DNA of 64,000 nt from Parelaphostrongylus tenuis. Its lineage: Eukaryota > Nematoda > Chromadorea > Rhabditida > Metastrongylidae. The notes below the pieces were generated by a model. The model saw only the letters and a program-made list of their open reading frames with translations. It ran no database searches and was not told where the DNA came from. A program made the translations under genes and the position numbers. Location: assembly GCA_019055375.1 (NCBI GenBank), contig JAHQIW010002262.1, forward strand, positions 124,001 to 188,000, in the 5' to 3' direction. The stretch's first letter is position 1. Every line of letters starts with the position of its first letter. Below, one piece after another: positions 24,601 to 36,600 of this stretch.

Positions 24601-27600
24601 TTTCAGGGAGAATCATTTGTTCTTAATGAAAGAAACTACTTCATATAAATTTCAAACAGGTCTTGACTCCTTGTGTCTTTCACCTATATCTATTTACACA
24701 TAAGTATATTCCTGTCAAAATGCGAAACTTGTAAATTTAACGTCTTCCAAATTAGTTAAGGGATATAATTAAGCCAATCTGTACTTTTCAACGGGTAAAC
24801 AACAGCAAGATACAGTTACATTTTGTTGCCACTATTAGTTCGTTCACATTGTCCTGCTTTTTGGCTTTCTCAGAAATGTCCACCACCTTTCAAGTGGTAT
24901 TGTATTACCTTTATCTACTGATCACGAAGGTAGTGACCAACTGTTTTTGGTCTCGCTCATTTCCGGATGACTCTTACGAAAGCCAATAACCCTTCCACTT
25001 TTTCCTGAAGCCTGCAAGAGTAGCCTAGTGGGATTATCATCTCTTCAGGATCTGTCGTGTATTATATTTTCCTTCTAGCGCTTATGTAAAGAATTCTGGC
25101 CATGTTTAGTACCCTGAGATATTCAATAAGTAACTACTCTTGTTCTTGGCTGTGGTGAAGCCCGTCACGTGTCGGGGTCACCTAATTTTCGACAATGTGA
25201 CGCATGGAACGGCATCTTGGATTTTTGATCGTTTGCGCAGATCAGAGCTTCCTTTTTTGGTCATTTATTCAACTGTTTTTAGAACCTCGTTTTTTAGATT
25301 TCGATATATTCAATGAGGCTGATTTTAGCTCTTTTCAAGGTTTGTTACGTTAGTGCTTAGTACGTTTCGGCGATCTCGCTCGTCTCGTCAGAGCCACACG
25401 CCGCATAGTCACCACCTATGTAGTGAGAAAGGGGAAAAGCAGCATATCAAGATCTAATGACATGAAATGTCGTCTATGCTTTTTAAACAGTCGATCGCAC
25501 ATGACTTTCTTTCATGATTTGGACATTGTCATTCATTCGACCATTTTCATAATCTCGTCTTTAGAATATCGATGTACCCAGGAAGGTTGAGTCCAGCCAT
25601 TTGCGAGGTTTGTTACAGCAGGCATCTGCCATCGGCTCTAAAAAACGAACCAGAAGACACTTCATATTGTCAGGTCTTAATATGATGCGTCTCCACTTCT
25701 CTAGCATGTAGGGATGGCTCTAACGAGGCTAGCGAAATGTGCGAAACGTACGTGAACCAGTGACGTAATAAATCTCGAAAACGGCTAAAATCAGCCTCCT
25801 AAATATATCATTTATTTGATTAGCAAGATACGAGATACTTCTAACATCGACCTTTCATCTGCACGTTCAATAACAACAAGTGGATCTTTCATACTGCTTA
25901 CGTAGAGATGAGATTTTTGAAGCACACGGTAAAATAAAGGTGACTGTTAAGTCGTTCAGGTGTGCATAAGTCAATTGCCCTTTGTTCTCTTCGATAAATT
26001 CCCAATACTCTTAGAGACCACTTCAGCCACTCGCTTCCTTCTGCTCAGTTGTGAATAAGTCTTAATCACATCGATTCTCAACCTGGATAGACGTAAATGA
26101 AGATTCCGGAGAGAGGTTCAGCTGAGTGTTAACGGAGCACGCGAAACTAATCTCTTTCTCATGATTTTCGTTTTTCTGGGATCAAGTCGAACACCAATCT
26201 TTCCATAAGCGTTGTCGAAGTCCGTCGAGTTCGGTTCGGTCTGGATGATGTTTGGTATTATAAGAGCAATCTCACCAGCAGATCGAAGATGGTATATTTG
26301 TTGACCATCTATTTCTACCTCTACACTGCCCTATTCCAGTGTTTGGATGACTCTTTGGTGGATAGCAGTAGATAATTTTGACGTAATGGCGCGACCAGGT
26401 CCTTCATACATGAGTCGGATGCAAGTGAGCGTGCATACACATCGCCACATTAGCCTTTCGAGATGTAGGGACCTTAGATTGTTCTTGAAATTTTAACACT
26501 CATTAGATGTCAAGGGAATGAGGTTCGATCTCTCTGCTGAGTTCAGTCTCATATACCCATTGTTCACCTCTAAATGTGAGGATTGCATAATCACAAGTGG
26601 CTTGTCAGTCTTTCTCACAGTGAACAAGTATTAGCTTATTTGGTAGAGGTGATTCGCATTTCCCTCTTAGTCTACTTCTCACTCATTATCGCAAGCTTTG
26701 TACAATTTTGAAAGGTGAAATAGATTTAGAGTATGTGCCAAACTGAGACAAGGAAGAACGAGGTTCATCCCCGTATTCATCTGCGTCTTAAAAGAGTATA
26801 AGACAACGTTTGGTCTACGTTTAAGCCCCTATACACTTTCGGGAAGCCCCTCACGTGAATTCGTGACTAACGGATCAGTGATCCATCTGTAAGAAAGATC
26901 CGTGACATAACTACACACATTTCCAGATCTCATTACTCAAAACTGTCACTTTTTACAACTTATTACTGTTGCCACCGAAACACACATACCTACATATATA
27001 GAGACATTCAATATAATTCCAAAAAAAGAATGATTTAAGCTCAAAAAAGGGGTTGGTAAGCCCAGGGTCATACACCGGTGTTTCGGAGGTTCGTCCTCCT
27101 CATCAGTGACCCCCGCCCCACATTCAGCCCTGCATTGAAGCAAGGAGGGTGGCGTATGTGGTGATGGCACAGTGTACTATGACACTGTACCATCACCACC
27201 TCTCAGTCGATAGATTTTTCTGTTAGATCAAAACTATATCAAAAGATCGACTGTTTTTGAAACCCCCAAAAAACATTCAATATAATTCCAAAAAAAAGAA
27301 TGATTTAAGCTCAAAAAAGGGGTTGGTAAGCCCAGGGTCATACACCGGTGTTTCGGAGGTTCGTCCTCCTCATCAGTGACCCCCGCCCCACATTCAGCCC
27401 TGCATTGAAGCAAGGAGGGTGGCGTATGTGGTGATGGCACAGTGTACTATGACACTGTACCATCACCACCTCTCAGTCGATAGATTTTTGCTGTTAGATC
27501 AAAACTATATCAAAAGATCGACTGTTTTTGAAACCCCCAAAAAACATTCAATATAATTCCAAAAAAAAGAATGATTTAAGCTCAAAAAAGGGGTTGGTAA

Positions 27601-30600
27601 GCCCAGGGTCATACACCGGTGTTTCGGAGGTTCGTCCTCCTCATCAGTGACCCCCGCCCCACATTCAGCCCTGCATTGAAGCAAGGAGGGTGGCGTATGT
27701 GGTGATGGCACAGTGTACTATGACACTGTACCATCACCACCTCTCAGTCGATAGATTTTTGCTGTTAGATCAAAACTATATCAAAAGATCGACTGTTTTT
27801 GAAACCCCCAAAAAACATTCAATATAATTCCAAAAAAAGAATGATTTAAGCTCAAAAAAGGGGTTGGTAAGCCCAGGGGCGGGGGTCACTGATGAGGAGG
27901 ACGAACCTCCGAAACACCGGTGTATGACCCTGGGCTTACCAACCCCTTTTTTGAGCTTAAATCATTCTTTTTTTTGGAATTATATTGAATGTTTTTTGGG
28001 GGTTTCAAAAACAGTCGATCTTTTGATATATAGAGACATATTTACATATACATACATATATACATACCTACATACATACGTACATACATACATACATAAA
28101 GGATAAAAGGACAAAGCTCTCGGCGTTAATCAATCCCTGAGGGATGCGCCATGCATTCGACTTCAATTTTTAACTTCGTTTGAGGTGACTGAATGCACAT
28201 CTGGCCTTTACAATGACTCGCGGTGGCTCCCGCTGAACCGAGTCAGTGCTGCTTATCCTTCCAGACAAGTCTGAGACCAGTCTAGTACCAATTTACCGAC
28301 CCCGGAGGGATGGATGGCTTGGTGAGCCATGAGCGCGAGATCGAACCACTGATCTCGTGTGCGACGCAGTGCACTATATGCACGCATACACACACGAGTG
28401 CATGCATGCATATATACATACATACATACGTGCATATATATACATATATAAACATATATGTATATTCAAACGCACAGTATGATCTTTTTGAAACGCACAG
28501 TTCCCTCAAACTTTCAGTAATCACTCCATAGCTTAAATTTCGGTGGTTTAAATAGCGCAGTTTTTTTTTATAGGACATCTTCTTAGAGTGCTATAGCGGC
28601 GAAATTAGGACCACATTTACCCAGAGGTCTCAAGTTTAATGCTTTCGAATCTCTGCTTTGATCCTATCTGATCGTCAGTTTGACTGTGCTTATCACCTTC
28701 AAGAAAGTTTTCTAATGGATTTTCTATGACTAGCATACACAAATTAGGACATATGTGGACGACCATCAGAATTTATGCCAGTTTCTACATTTCTCTTCTT
28801 TGTTCCTTTTCGAAATTAACTTGCATTTATGAAGCTACAAAAAATATTGCGCGAGCTTGTACGACCGGAAACGCTCAAATGGAAAAGAATGTTATATTTC
28901 AATGCACTGAAACCGGAAGATGAATGACAAATTTGTCGAAACTTCCAGTTTTTCTTTAAGGTTGCAGAAATATAGCTAGTGTACTCACAAAGAATACAGG
29001 TTGGCTCACGGTGTTACCAAAGCGAAAGTAAAGATTGGAGAAACCCTAAGATATACAATGATCATTTCGCCCCTTCTTTCTGGGCTCATCAAACCTTATC
29101 CCCCTCGAGACCGGCAAAATGATAAGTTTGGGAGAACAGAAGTGCTGAACTGATTGCCGACGCTCTTACATCAGACATGCATTCAACTACCTCCACCGTA
29201 CTGATAAAGCCGTATGATCGGCGCGACTCTGAGCATTTGGCGACTTAACATCAAATGCTTTAACATTTATTATTTTTTCCATGAACAAAAATTAGTGCAT
29301 ATTATGCTCACCAAATAAGTCATTATTCTTTGAGTAAACCTTTGCATTGTTCAAGTCAGCTCTGTGATAAAATGAGGCATGATCACTTACGTTTGAACAA
29401 TTTTTCGCTAATGTTCTGAGTCAGAGGGCACTAATTTCAATTTGAGCTTAAGTGCACAATGAAGTTAGTCATCTGTCGCGCATTAGTGCTCTTTTTCTTG
29501 CAGCAGGACAAAGCTGTCTTAAATTCAAGAATAATCTTGATAACGCTCACTCCACATCCTATCATGATTTCCTGATTGCGTACAATGTGTTCACTGAACC
29601 AATGCTCTTGAAAAACCGTGTGCTTTTCGTCCAGTGACACTTGTGACATAGCATATGACTATCGATACAGTAATAATTTTGATAATTTTGATATAATAAC
29701 AATATTTGGATTATAAGCTTCTGCAAGACAATAGATGCGTTGGAGCATACAGTTCTTTGATTGTATTATAGCATGTAAGGCTATTCTGCTGCTGAAGTAA
29801 AAATTATCGCTCAATTCTTTCTCCACCCGGGAACATGCCGTAGTTGTACACATAATTTTGTCTACCAAATTCGCAAAGTGTGCTGGAAAATAGTGGCAGA
29901 TTCTAATGGGGCTCAATCATTATATCGGTCACTGAGCTGCCCGTGATGACGGTCATAATATATCTGAAAATCTCTAATTGTTCTGAACATAATCGTTGAA
30001 TTTCTCCTTCACATAGTCAACGGAGGATTTCAGATGGAGACGATAGAACACTGTATGATGACTAATTTCAACGATAGGGGTAAAATGGTTTTCTCTGTGT
30101 TAAAGGGTTGCACTGATAATACTCACTGAGAAACAAAAACAAAATGAACGCTGTTACATTTGCCTGTTAGCGAAGGAACTGTTGATCTTTCGTAGCATAT
30201 CAGATGGAGATGTTTCACTACCGTAATCATGTTGTGACATTGATGGCCTTTATCTTTGCATCGACCCTTGTTGTATTGCTCCCATGATAACGAGGTAAAT
30301 TCCAGCTACATTACTGAGACAGACTTGGACCTGAGAAAGGCGTAAACAACTCCAAGACGGCTTGAGTGCAGTTCCATTTTATGTCAGTCACAACTCTGTC
30401 ATCGTGGCAAGGTGACTTAGAATGAAGCCGTCTGAGAGCACTAAGAATCGTTTCATTAATCCGCCAGATGACATCAGTAAGGTCTCTCGTTTCATCTCAT
30501 AGTCGTTAAGTTTTTGAGCTTTGAATAAGCTCCACTCTTTCGTCTATTTTTTCTACTTTTTTGATGCAACTGATGACAACTGAGTTTCTTGTTGTTCATT

Positions 30601-33600
30601 TCCAATTTATAACGTTGAGGAAGATTGATGCGATGGTCAGAAGAGCAGTGATCAGCAAGTTGTTGACACAAAAAATGCTAGAGATCGTGTCATATTTTTA
30701 CAGAATCATTGATGAGATTACAAGTACATCTAGCGAAATGATTTAAACATGAGTGTTAAATACGAGAACTAAGTGATCCACTCAGGTGACGACATTAGAG
30801 AGGTGGAAGGCGAGTGACGAAGTGATGCGAGCAGTTGGCGAATTGAAGTAGTCAACAATGTACTTGCTGCATTGCTGACTATTTTAGTTCTTCGTGTATA
30901 TGTATATGTAGCTGCCTATAAAAGTGATGGAAGACTTGAGGAGAAATGTTCATCGCCTTCCTTTAGTTATCTCACAACGTATTCCACGCACAGTATAGTC
31001 TACGTGAAAACGCCAACCGACTTTTTGAAGCCGTGTTTTGATCCCCTTGAGCCCTTCTTCTAATTTTTGAACTGAAAGAATAGAACGACGATTTCGAAAA
31101 ACTAGTTCACTGAGTCTTTTCTAATTAGTGGATAAATATTGATCTCAATGCGATGCTCTGATTGTACGCTATGGCTAATAAGATTAAAAAGGATTGTTAC
31201 GAATGTTTTCTATTGGCAACACCCCAACGATTTCGCCTTCTTCAGAGCACCGATGACTTGAATCGAGTGCCCATATCAGTTGTCCCCCCTAATGTTGTTG
31301 GTCTTAGTAGTTGTTCCACCTAAGCGAATCGAGTAGAGGTGGACATACGACTAAAATAGCATCCTCAACGCTACACACGGCTCCTCTCGTTCCGAAGTGA
31401 TCCAATATCACTCGACTGTACCGAAGCATTCAAGACGATACGATATGGCTCCTGATTGAATGTCAACCAATATTGTTCATAGCCATCGATAAAACAATAC
31501 AATGACTATTGAATGTTGTACTGATGTGGCGTCGCCGAAACGTACATATACCTTTAGAAATGCCTTTACCAGACCTCTGAAAGGCTTGAAATGTTCTATC
31601 AGATTACATTGATTATTTACGTTGCCGAAAGACGGCGTTGACAATATGAAAATTGTCTTGATTAATTACTACTTCCACGTTATTTTATGTTTTTCTATTC
31701 CAAATATTTTGATGGCTTCACATCGCTAAACAATATCTCTTTTGCAAATGTTGTCGTATACTTTCTATAATCAGTCTGCTGTATGGTGAATTATCCTAAC
31801 AAATGACGAATGTCCTTCCGTCCTTACTAGCCACTACTAGATTACTAAGCTCCTCACAGACTGACATCTGTAGAACCGCCAGGAAATAGTGGCGTCTCTT
31901 AACAGTGCTATTTCTCGCCGGACAGCGCGCAGAACGTTTTATTTCTCTTGCGACTATTGCCCATAGATTTTTAATATGTAATATTTCACATGGAGATAGT
32001 AAACGCAAGAGTCCAATGTTTAAACGTGTTTCACGGCGGAAATACTCAGTCATCGTAGCGCACTATGAACCATAAATGCTTCAAGGAATAATAAGTAGTG
32101 CGACAGACGACAACACGGTTATCAATTCGTCGAATTCGATTTACACTATCGCTAATCTTCTGAACGATGACGGTAAACAGAGTTGTTGACAGTGAAAGAA
32201 ACACTTAGAAGTTTACGAATCCGATCGGTGGGCGGTGTCGGGGGAACACAGTGTGTGGGCGCTGGCGCTCACGTGGCTGCGCTCTACCGATCGCATCGAG
32301 TGCGACCGCCACTAGCGCCGACCCGACTCGCCTCGTCACATTCATCCAGAAAAACGATCGATTATGCGACTTTTCACTTCCAACGGCAAGTCCTTTTCCA
32401 GAAGGAATTGATCGATTTGAAGACGCAGTTTGGTAGTCACATTGGCATTGTCACTCTCTAGCACAATTTCGATTAAGATCGAGTGAAATCCACGCGAGTT
32501 GACGATTTGGTTGAGTGACGTCATCAGTTCAAGTTCTGAGCTACTGGTTAGTACACCAAAGACTTCCCCACTATTTGTGCTACAATTGAAACTTAAGAAA
32601 GTTATGTAATTTTGTTTTCGACACGCTTTTGAGTGTACATGGCGTTTCTTGTTTTCATTTGGTATACATCATTTCTGTTCCGATTAGTAACAGATCTTTC
32701 TAGCAAACATCGTTTAAAGGATTTCCTTCGAACAGTTATTGTTCATCTCATCTCGTCTGTTCTGCGTTAGCAGCTAGCTTTCGTTGGCCTAATACAGTCT
32801 CTTCACATTATGTGCTTGAAATTAGCCCTTTCGTTATGAAACAAGTTTTTTTTCAATAACAGAAGATAATTTTTCTTCGATTAAAGAAGTATTTTGGCCC
32901 CTGGACTTCCGTGGACCCAAATCAACGCAACGTCACTCGGCATTGCAGCTCACAGTCGCCTAAAACGTGAGCTTCCACATTGTTCTTAATGTTCGTTGGA
33001 TTTATTTATCTCTGGCGCAAATTCATGCTGTTTGTTTCGATGTTGAACGATCGCGCCTAGAGGTCAAGCACAAGAAACTTTAAGGAGGTTGAAACTTTTT
33101 GAGAAATTTGCTCTACAGATAGATAAACCTGACGATCTATTGAGAACATTGTGGAAGCTCATATTCTAGACGACTGGGCGCTGCAATGCCGAGAATGCAA
33201 TATACTATTAAGAACAATATAGCTTATATTCTAGACGGTATGGCGCTGTAATGTTGTGTGTCGTCCCACTAAATTAGTTTGGTAAACTCAACGACACTAT
33301 CAACAACAACTTGGAAGCTTAAAATTCTAGACGGCTAGGCGCTGTAAGTTATGTTTTGAGTACTCGGATGTTAAAGGGTTAAGAGTGGAGAACTTTATGC
33401 ATTTGTGAAACTTTGTTGTATCGCATTGGTTGCGGGTATATTTTTGAATTTGTGGACGTTATTTGAGATATCGAGGTCTTTCAAGCAATAGTGGCTAGTT
33501 GTAAACTCAAGAAATGCATTCGTAGACAGTATGATTCCTTATCAGATAAAAGTGTGCTTGTTCACTCGAATTCATAATCAAAATATGAGCCTTTCAACAA

Positions 33601-36600
33601 AAAACTAAGGAGAAAAAGTCTCATGGGCTCTGGAAATTTGAAGTTATAATAATGTTATTTCTATGTGCCAGATAATCAATTTTTTGAGCCACACATAAGG
33701 TCTGTTATATAGGAGCTGAATTATGGGGCCCGAAACACGTGTTTCCACTTCGACGGTCTCATCAACCGGGCGCTTTATCCTTTTCCTCTCTAGCCAATCG
33801 TCTCGGGACGTTCAGTTCAGTCACTATAAGTCAGCTTTTATATAACAGACCACATGCGTGGATCAAAAAAATTATCTGGCATATTGAAATTTGAGCGTGG
33901 TCTTCAGAAAAAAATTATTTGTGTCGTGTAGATAGATATAAATAGTTTCTAGTGGCTTCTGTAGCAGTTAATCAAATTCACCATGAACTGAGAAAGGTTG
34001 ATTCAAAGTTTACAGCTTGTGTTGTTTTTACATTTTATAACTGCTATAGAGGCCCACATTTTTGTGCTCAGGGCTAATAAAAACTCGTAAGTGTAAACTT
34101 CTTAATATTGGGTTCATTTGAAACAATCAAGGATCGTGTGGTAAAAGTCGTATTTTTACTTTCCAAAAGGTTTTTTTGCATTGCAGGTCTCCTTTTTATG
34201 TAAATGGTAAAAAATGAACCATATAACTTCAATTTTGACACCGAATAGTGCAATCTAAGCAGGTAGCTTTGACTGTCTTCTTTTTCCACGACTTCTTGTT
34301 TTATTAGCACTTAAACAGCACATGAAGTACCACTTTGAAATCTCCAACATTCAGCATTTATTTATTAATTTCGTTATTATTTACTTTCTACGTCGTTTTG
34401 TAATCTTTCTGATGATATGTTGATTATTCTCGGAAAATATCGTAAATGATTGTAGATGGATCAACCTGAATTGGCTCCCCATGTCTCGTTCCATGTTCAT
34501 GAAGAAGATCATGATCAACTACATCTTACAAAACCACCTCAAATCGCTTTACGATCCTTAAGCAAAAGCGATCCGCATTTGAGCATTCCCCATCTTCTTA
34601 TGAGCCAGGATGAAGGTATGTAAATTTATTGGACATTGTTATCTCATTTCTGTGAAAGATTGGATTATCCATATCGTGATTTTGTATAGTTTCGTCCTCA
34701 AAATTTGAAAAATCCCCCTCCCCATGTGATAGTGTAAATTTTCAGATCATCCATCCTTGAATCGCATCGTATCCGGTTTATTTCATGTAGGAAGTGCTCT
34801 TCGCACTCCCAACGCGTCCAGCGCAAATCTCAAGGTGATTATGCATACTAGTTCTTAATGTTGAACATTTTTATTCATATTTATGCACTTTATTTGTTGT
34901 GACATATTTTTTTTGCTGCTCACTGACTAATATTTCATGTACAGCCCCACTTCACAGATTCGAATACTTCTATCAGAAGCACGGTCACCTCTTCTGAATC
35001 GTGAGTGGCTTTTCTTGACAAAAAAATCCTCTTATCTCAATTCTTAATACTCCTAAGAATTCTTAAAACCCGTCTCGTTCCGTCTTATGTCACGTTGATG
35101 TGTTGTTGCATTTTTAATCCTAGACTAACTCAATTCATATTCTTTTTTTTTGTTTATGAGATAATTATAAGTGATATGCGTATCTAAACGGTCGTTGCTC
35201 ATTATTATCTTCTTATCTTATCACTCTCATAGAGGTCGCGATTGCAAATATGTTGCGCATCGCAGAGTTGAATGAGTATCTCTTCAACTACACTGTATGT
35301 ATCAAAGAACACCATTACTCGTTGCACTACCCACAAACCGCTGTTTTTGATAGATTTGAGTGACTAGATTAGGGTCAGATGTGAATTGGTATCCACTTGT
35401 ACCTTATGAAAGTAATAGGCGATTCCCACTCTGAATGCGCATAAGTCAAGTAGAAAGTGGTCTTTTTTTAATCAATAGTCGAACCATCAGAATCTGAAGA
35501 ACCGCACCAGTGACATTTCAAATCTGTTACTCCAGTACGATGAAATTCTGTTTTTATGGAGCTCAGAGATCGTTCTTCTGTGGAATCTTTTCATATTTCG
35601 AGAGTGAAAATAACTGGACAAGCTGTAGTTTGCCCATCATTACACGATAATGTTCCCAAATGCGTTTGTTAAACCATTCCACTTTATTCGAAGGGAGCGT
35701 TTGGTTGGAGCGCGGCATCAATGTGCAACAGTTTCGGCGCGCATTTTCCCTGGGACCAGGGAGAAGGTGTGGTTGTACTAGTTTCTTGAGATCATCATTC
35801 CACTGTCTAGTTTCCGAAGAAGAAAAAAAAGTGAACCTAGGCTAGAAAAAATAACAGTCGATCGACGCGTTTTAAGGGTGGTTGATTGGCGCCTGAATCG
35901 ATAGTGTCCGTGTAGGTAGAATGAGCCAATATTCATGGTTGCTTGGATTCTGCATGACATTTTTAAAAATTTAAATCTTTTTATTTTGTTTTGTAATTTC
36001 AACATAAACGACGTGAGAACGAAATAACTGTTTCAATAGCCATACTTTTAAGTAGAAAAAGGAGAATCTCTACTATGACGGAACGCATTATCTTTTCAAT
36101 ACTTCACTCGTTTTGTTTACGCCCTTCTATATAGCTTTCCTATTTTCGGGCTATAAAATGGCTTTATGTGATGGCGGAAAAACTTATACATCACTGCCGT
36201 CTTGCCATATTTTGTCAGCAGAGTTTTGCAAGATATTTTGTTCTAAGATCCTACATTATGGCACATGTGTGGAGCATTCGATTGGTATCCTCTATCCACC
36301 ACCCAAGAAGGTTATCGATCTATCTTTATGTATAGCTTCGGCTACTACTTGGGAATTTTCCCGTGAACCGATTTCCCTGGAATGCTGAGACAATAGTGCT
36401 GAGACTCTCATACGTGACTCAGAGAGAGTAAACTTGTTTCAGACTAGCCTAGTACCAACCTCCATTCAATAGAGAGATTACAGGCTTGATGGGCTCGGTA
36501 CGGGGTCGCATTAGTGCCTGGGTAGGTAGAGCTGTTGGCGTAACAAACGCGGCTTTTACCATTGTGCTAGCCCCTCTTTTTTATCGTAAGATATAGATAC

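Larger units (their letters stand above)
27003..28030. mobile_element. Retrozyme-like array: three tandem hammerhead units plus an inverted partial unit
   Basis: Three almost identical units of 270-271 bp (period measured between equivalent ribozyme positions 27065, 27335 and 27606) lie on the minus strand; they differ mainly in A-tract length. A fourth minus unit is truncated at 27878 and joined to an inverted plus-strand copy running to 28030. Each complete unit has a hammerhead and a hairpin of 18 pairs with one mismatch (GTGGTGATGG facing CCATCACCAC, six-base loop), plus a CAGTCGAT/ATCGACTG pairing. The array is flanked by the direct repeat ATATATAGAGACAT (26994-27007 and 28026-28039), of which 5-14 bp could be a target-site duplication. 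It encodes no protein. Unit size, tandem layout, ribozyme type and flanking repeat match animal retrozymes, which spread through circular RNA using another element's reverse transcriptase. Confidence 0.85.

Noticed and set aside
27003..28030. CRISPR-like repeat array
   Set aside because: Units are contiguous 270 bp repeats without unique spacers, in a eukaryotic intron, with ribozyme structure.
26946..28106. Repeated frames of 68-80 codons across the ribozyme array (MPSPHTPP... and GAGVTDEED... types)
   Set aside because: They are translations of the repeat unit, on both strands, and cover the hammerhead and hairpin. The monomers at 3.9 and 61.2 kb conserve RNA pairing and not the reading frame.
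35234..35275. Alternative terminal exon after CTCTCATAG
   Set aside because: The phase fits and a stop follows after about 14 residues, but the peptide is too short to judge; mentioned only as a possibility.
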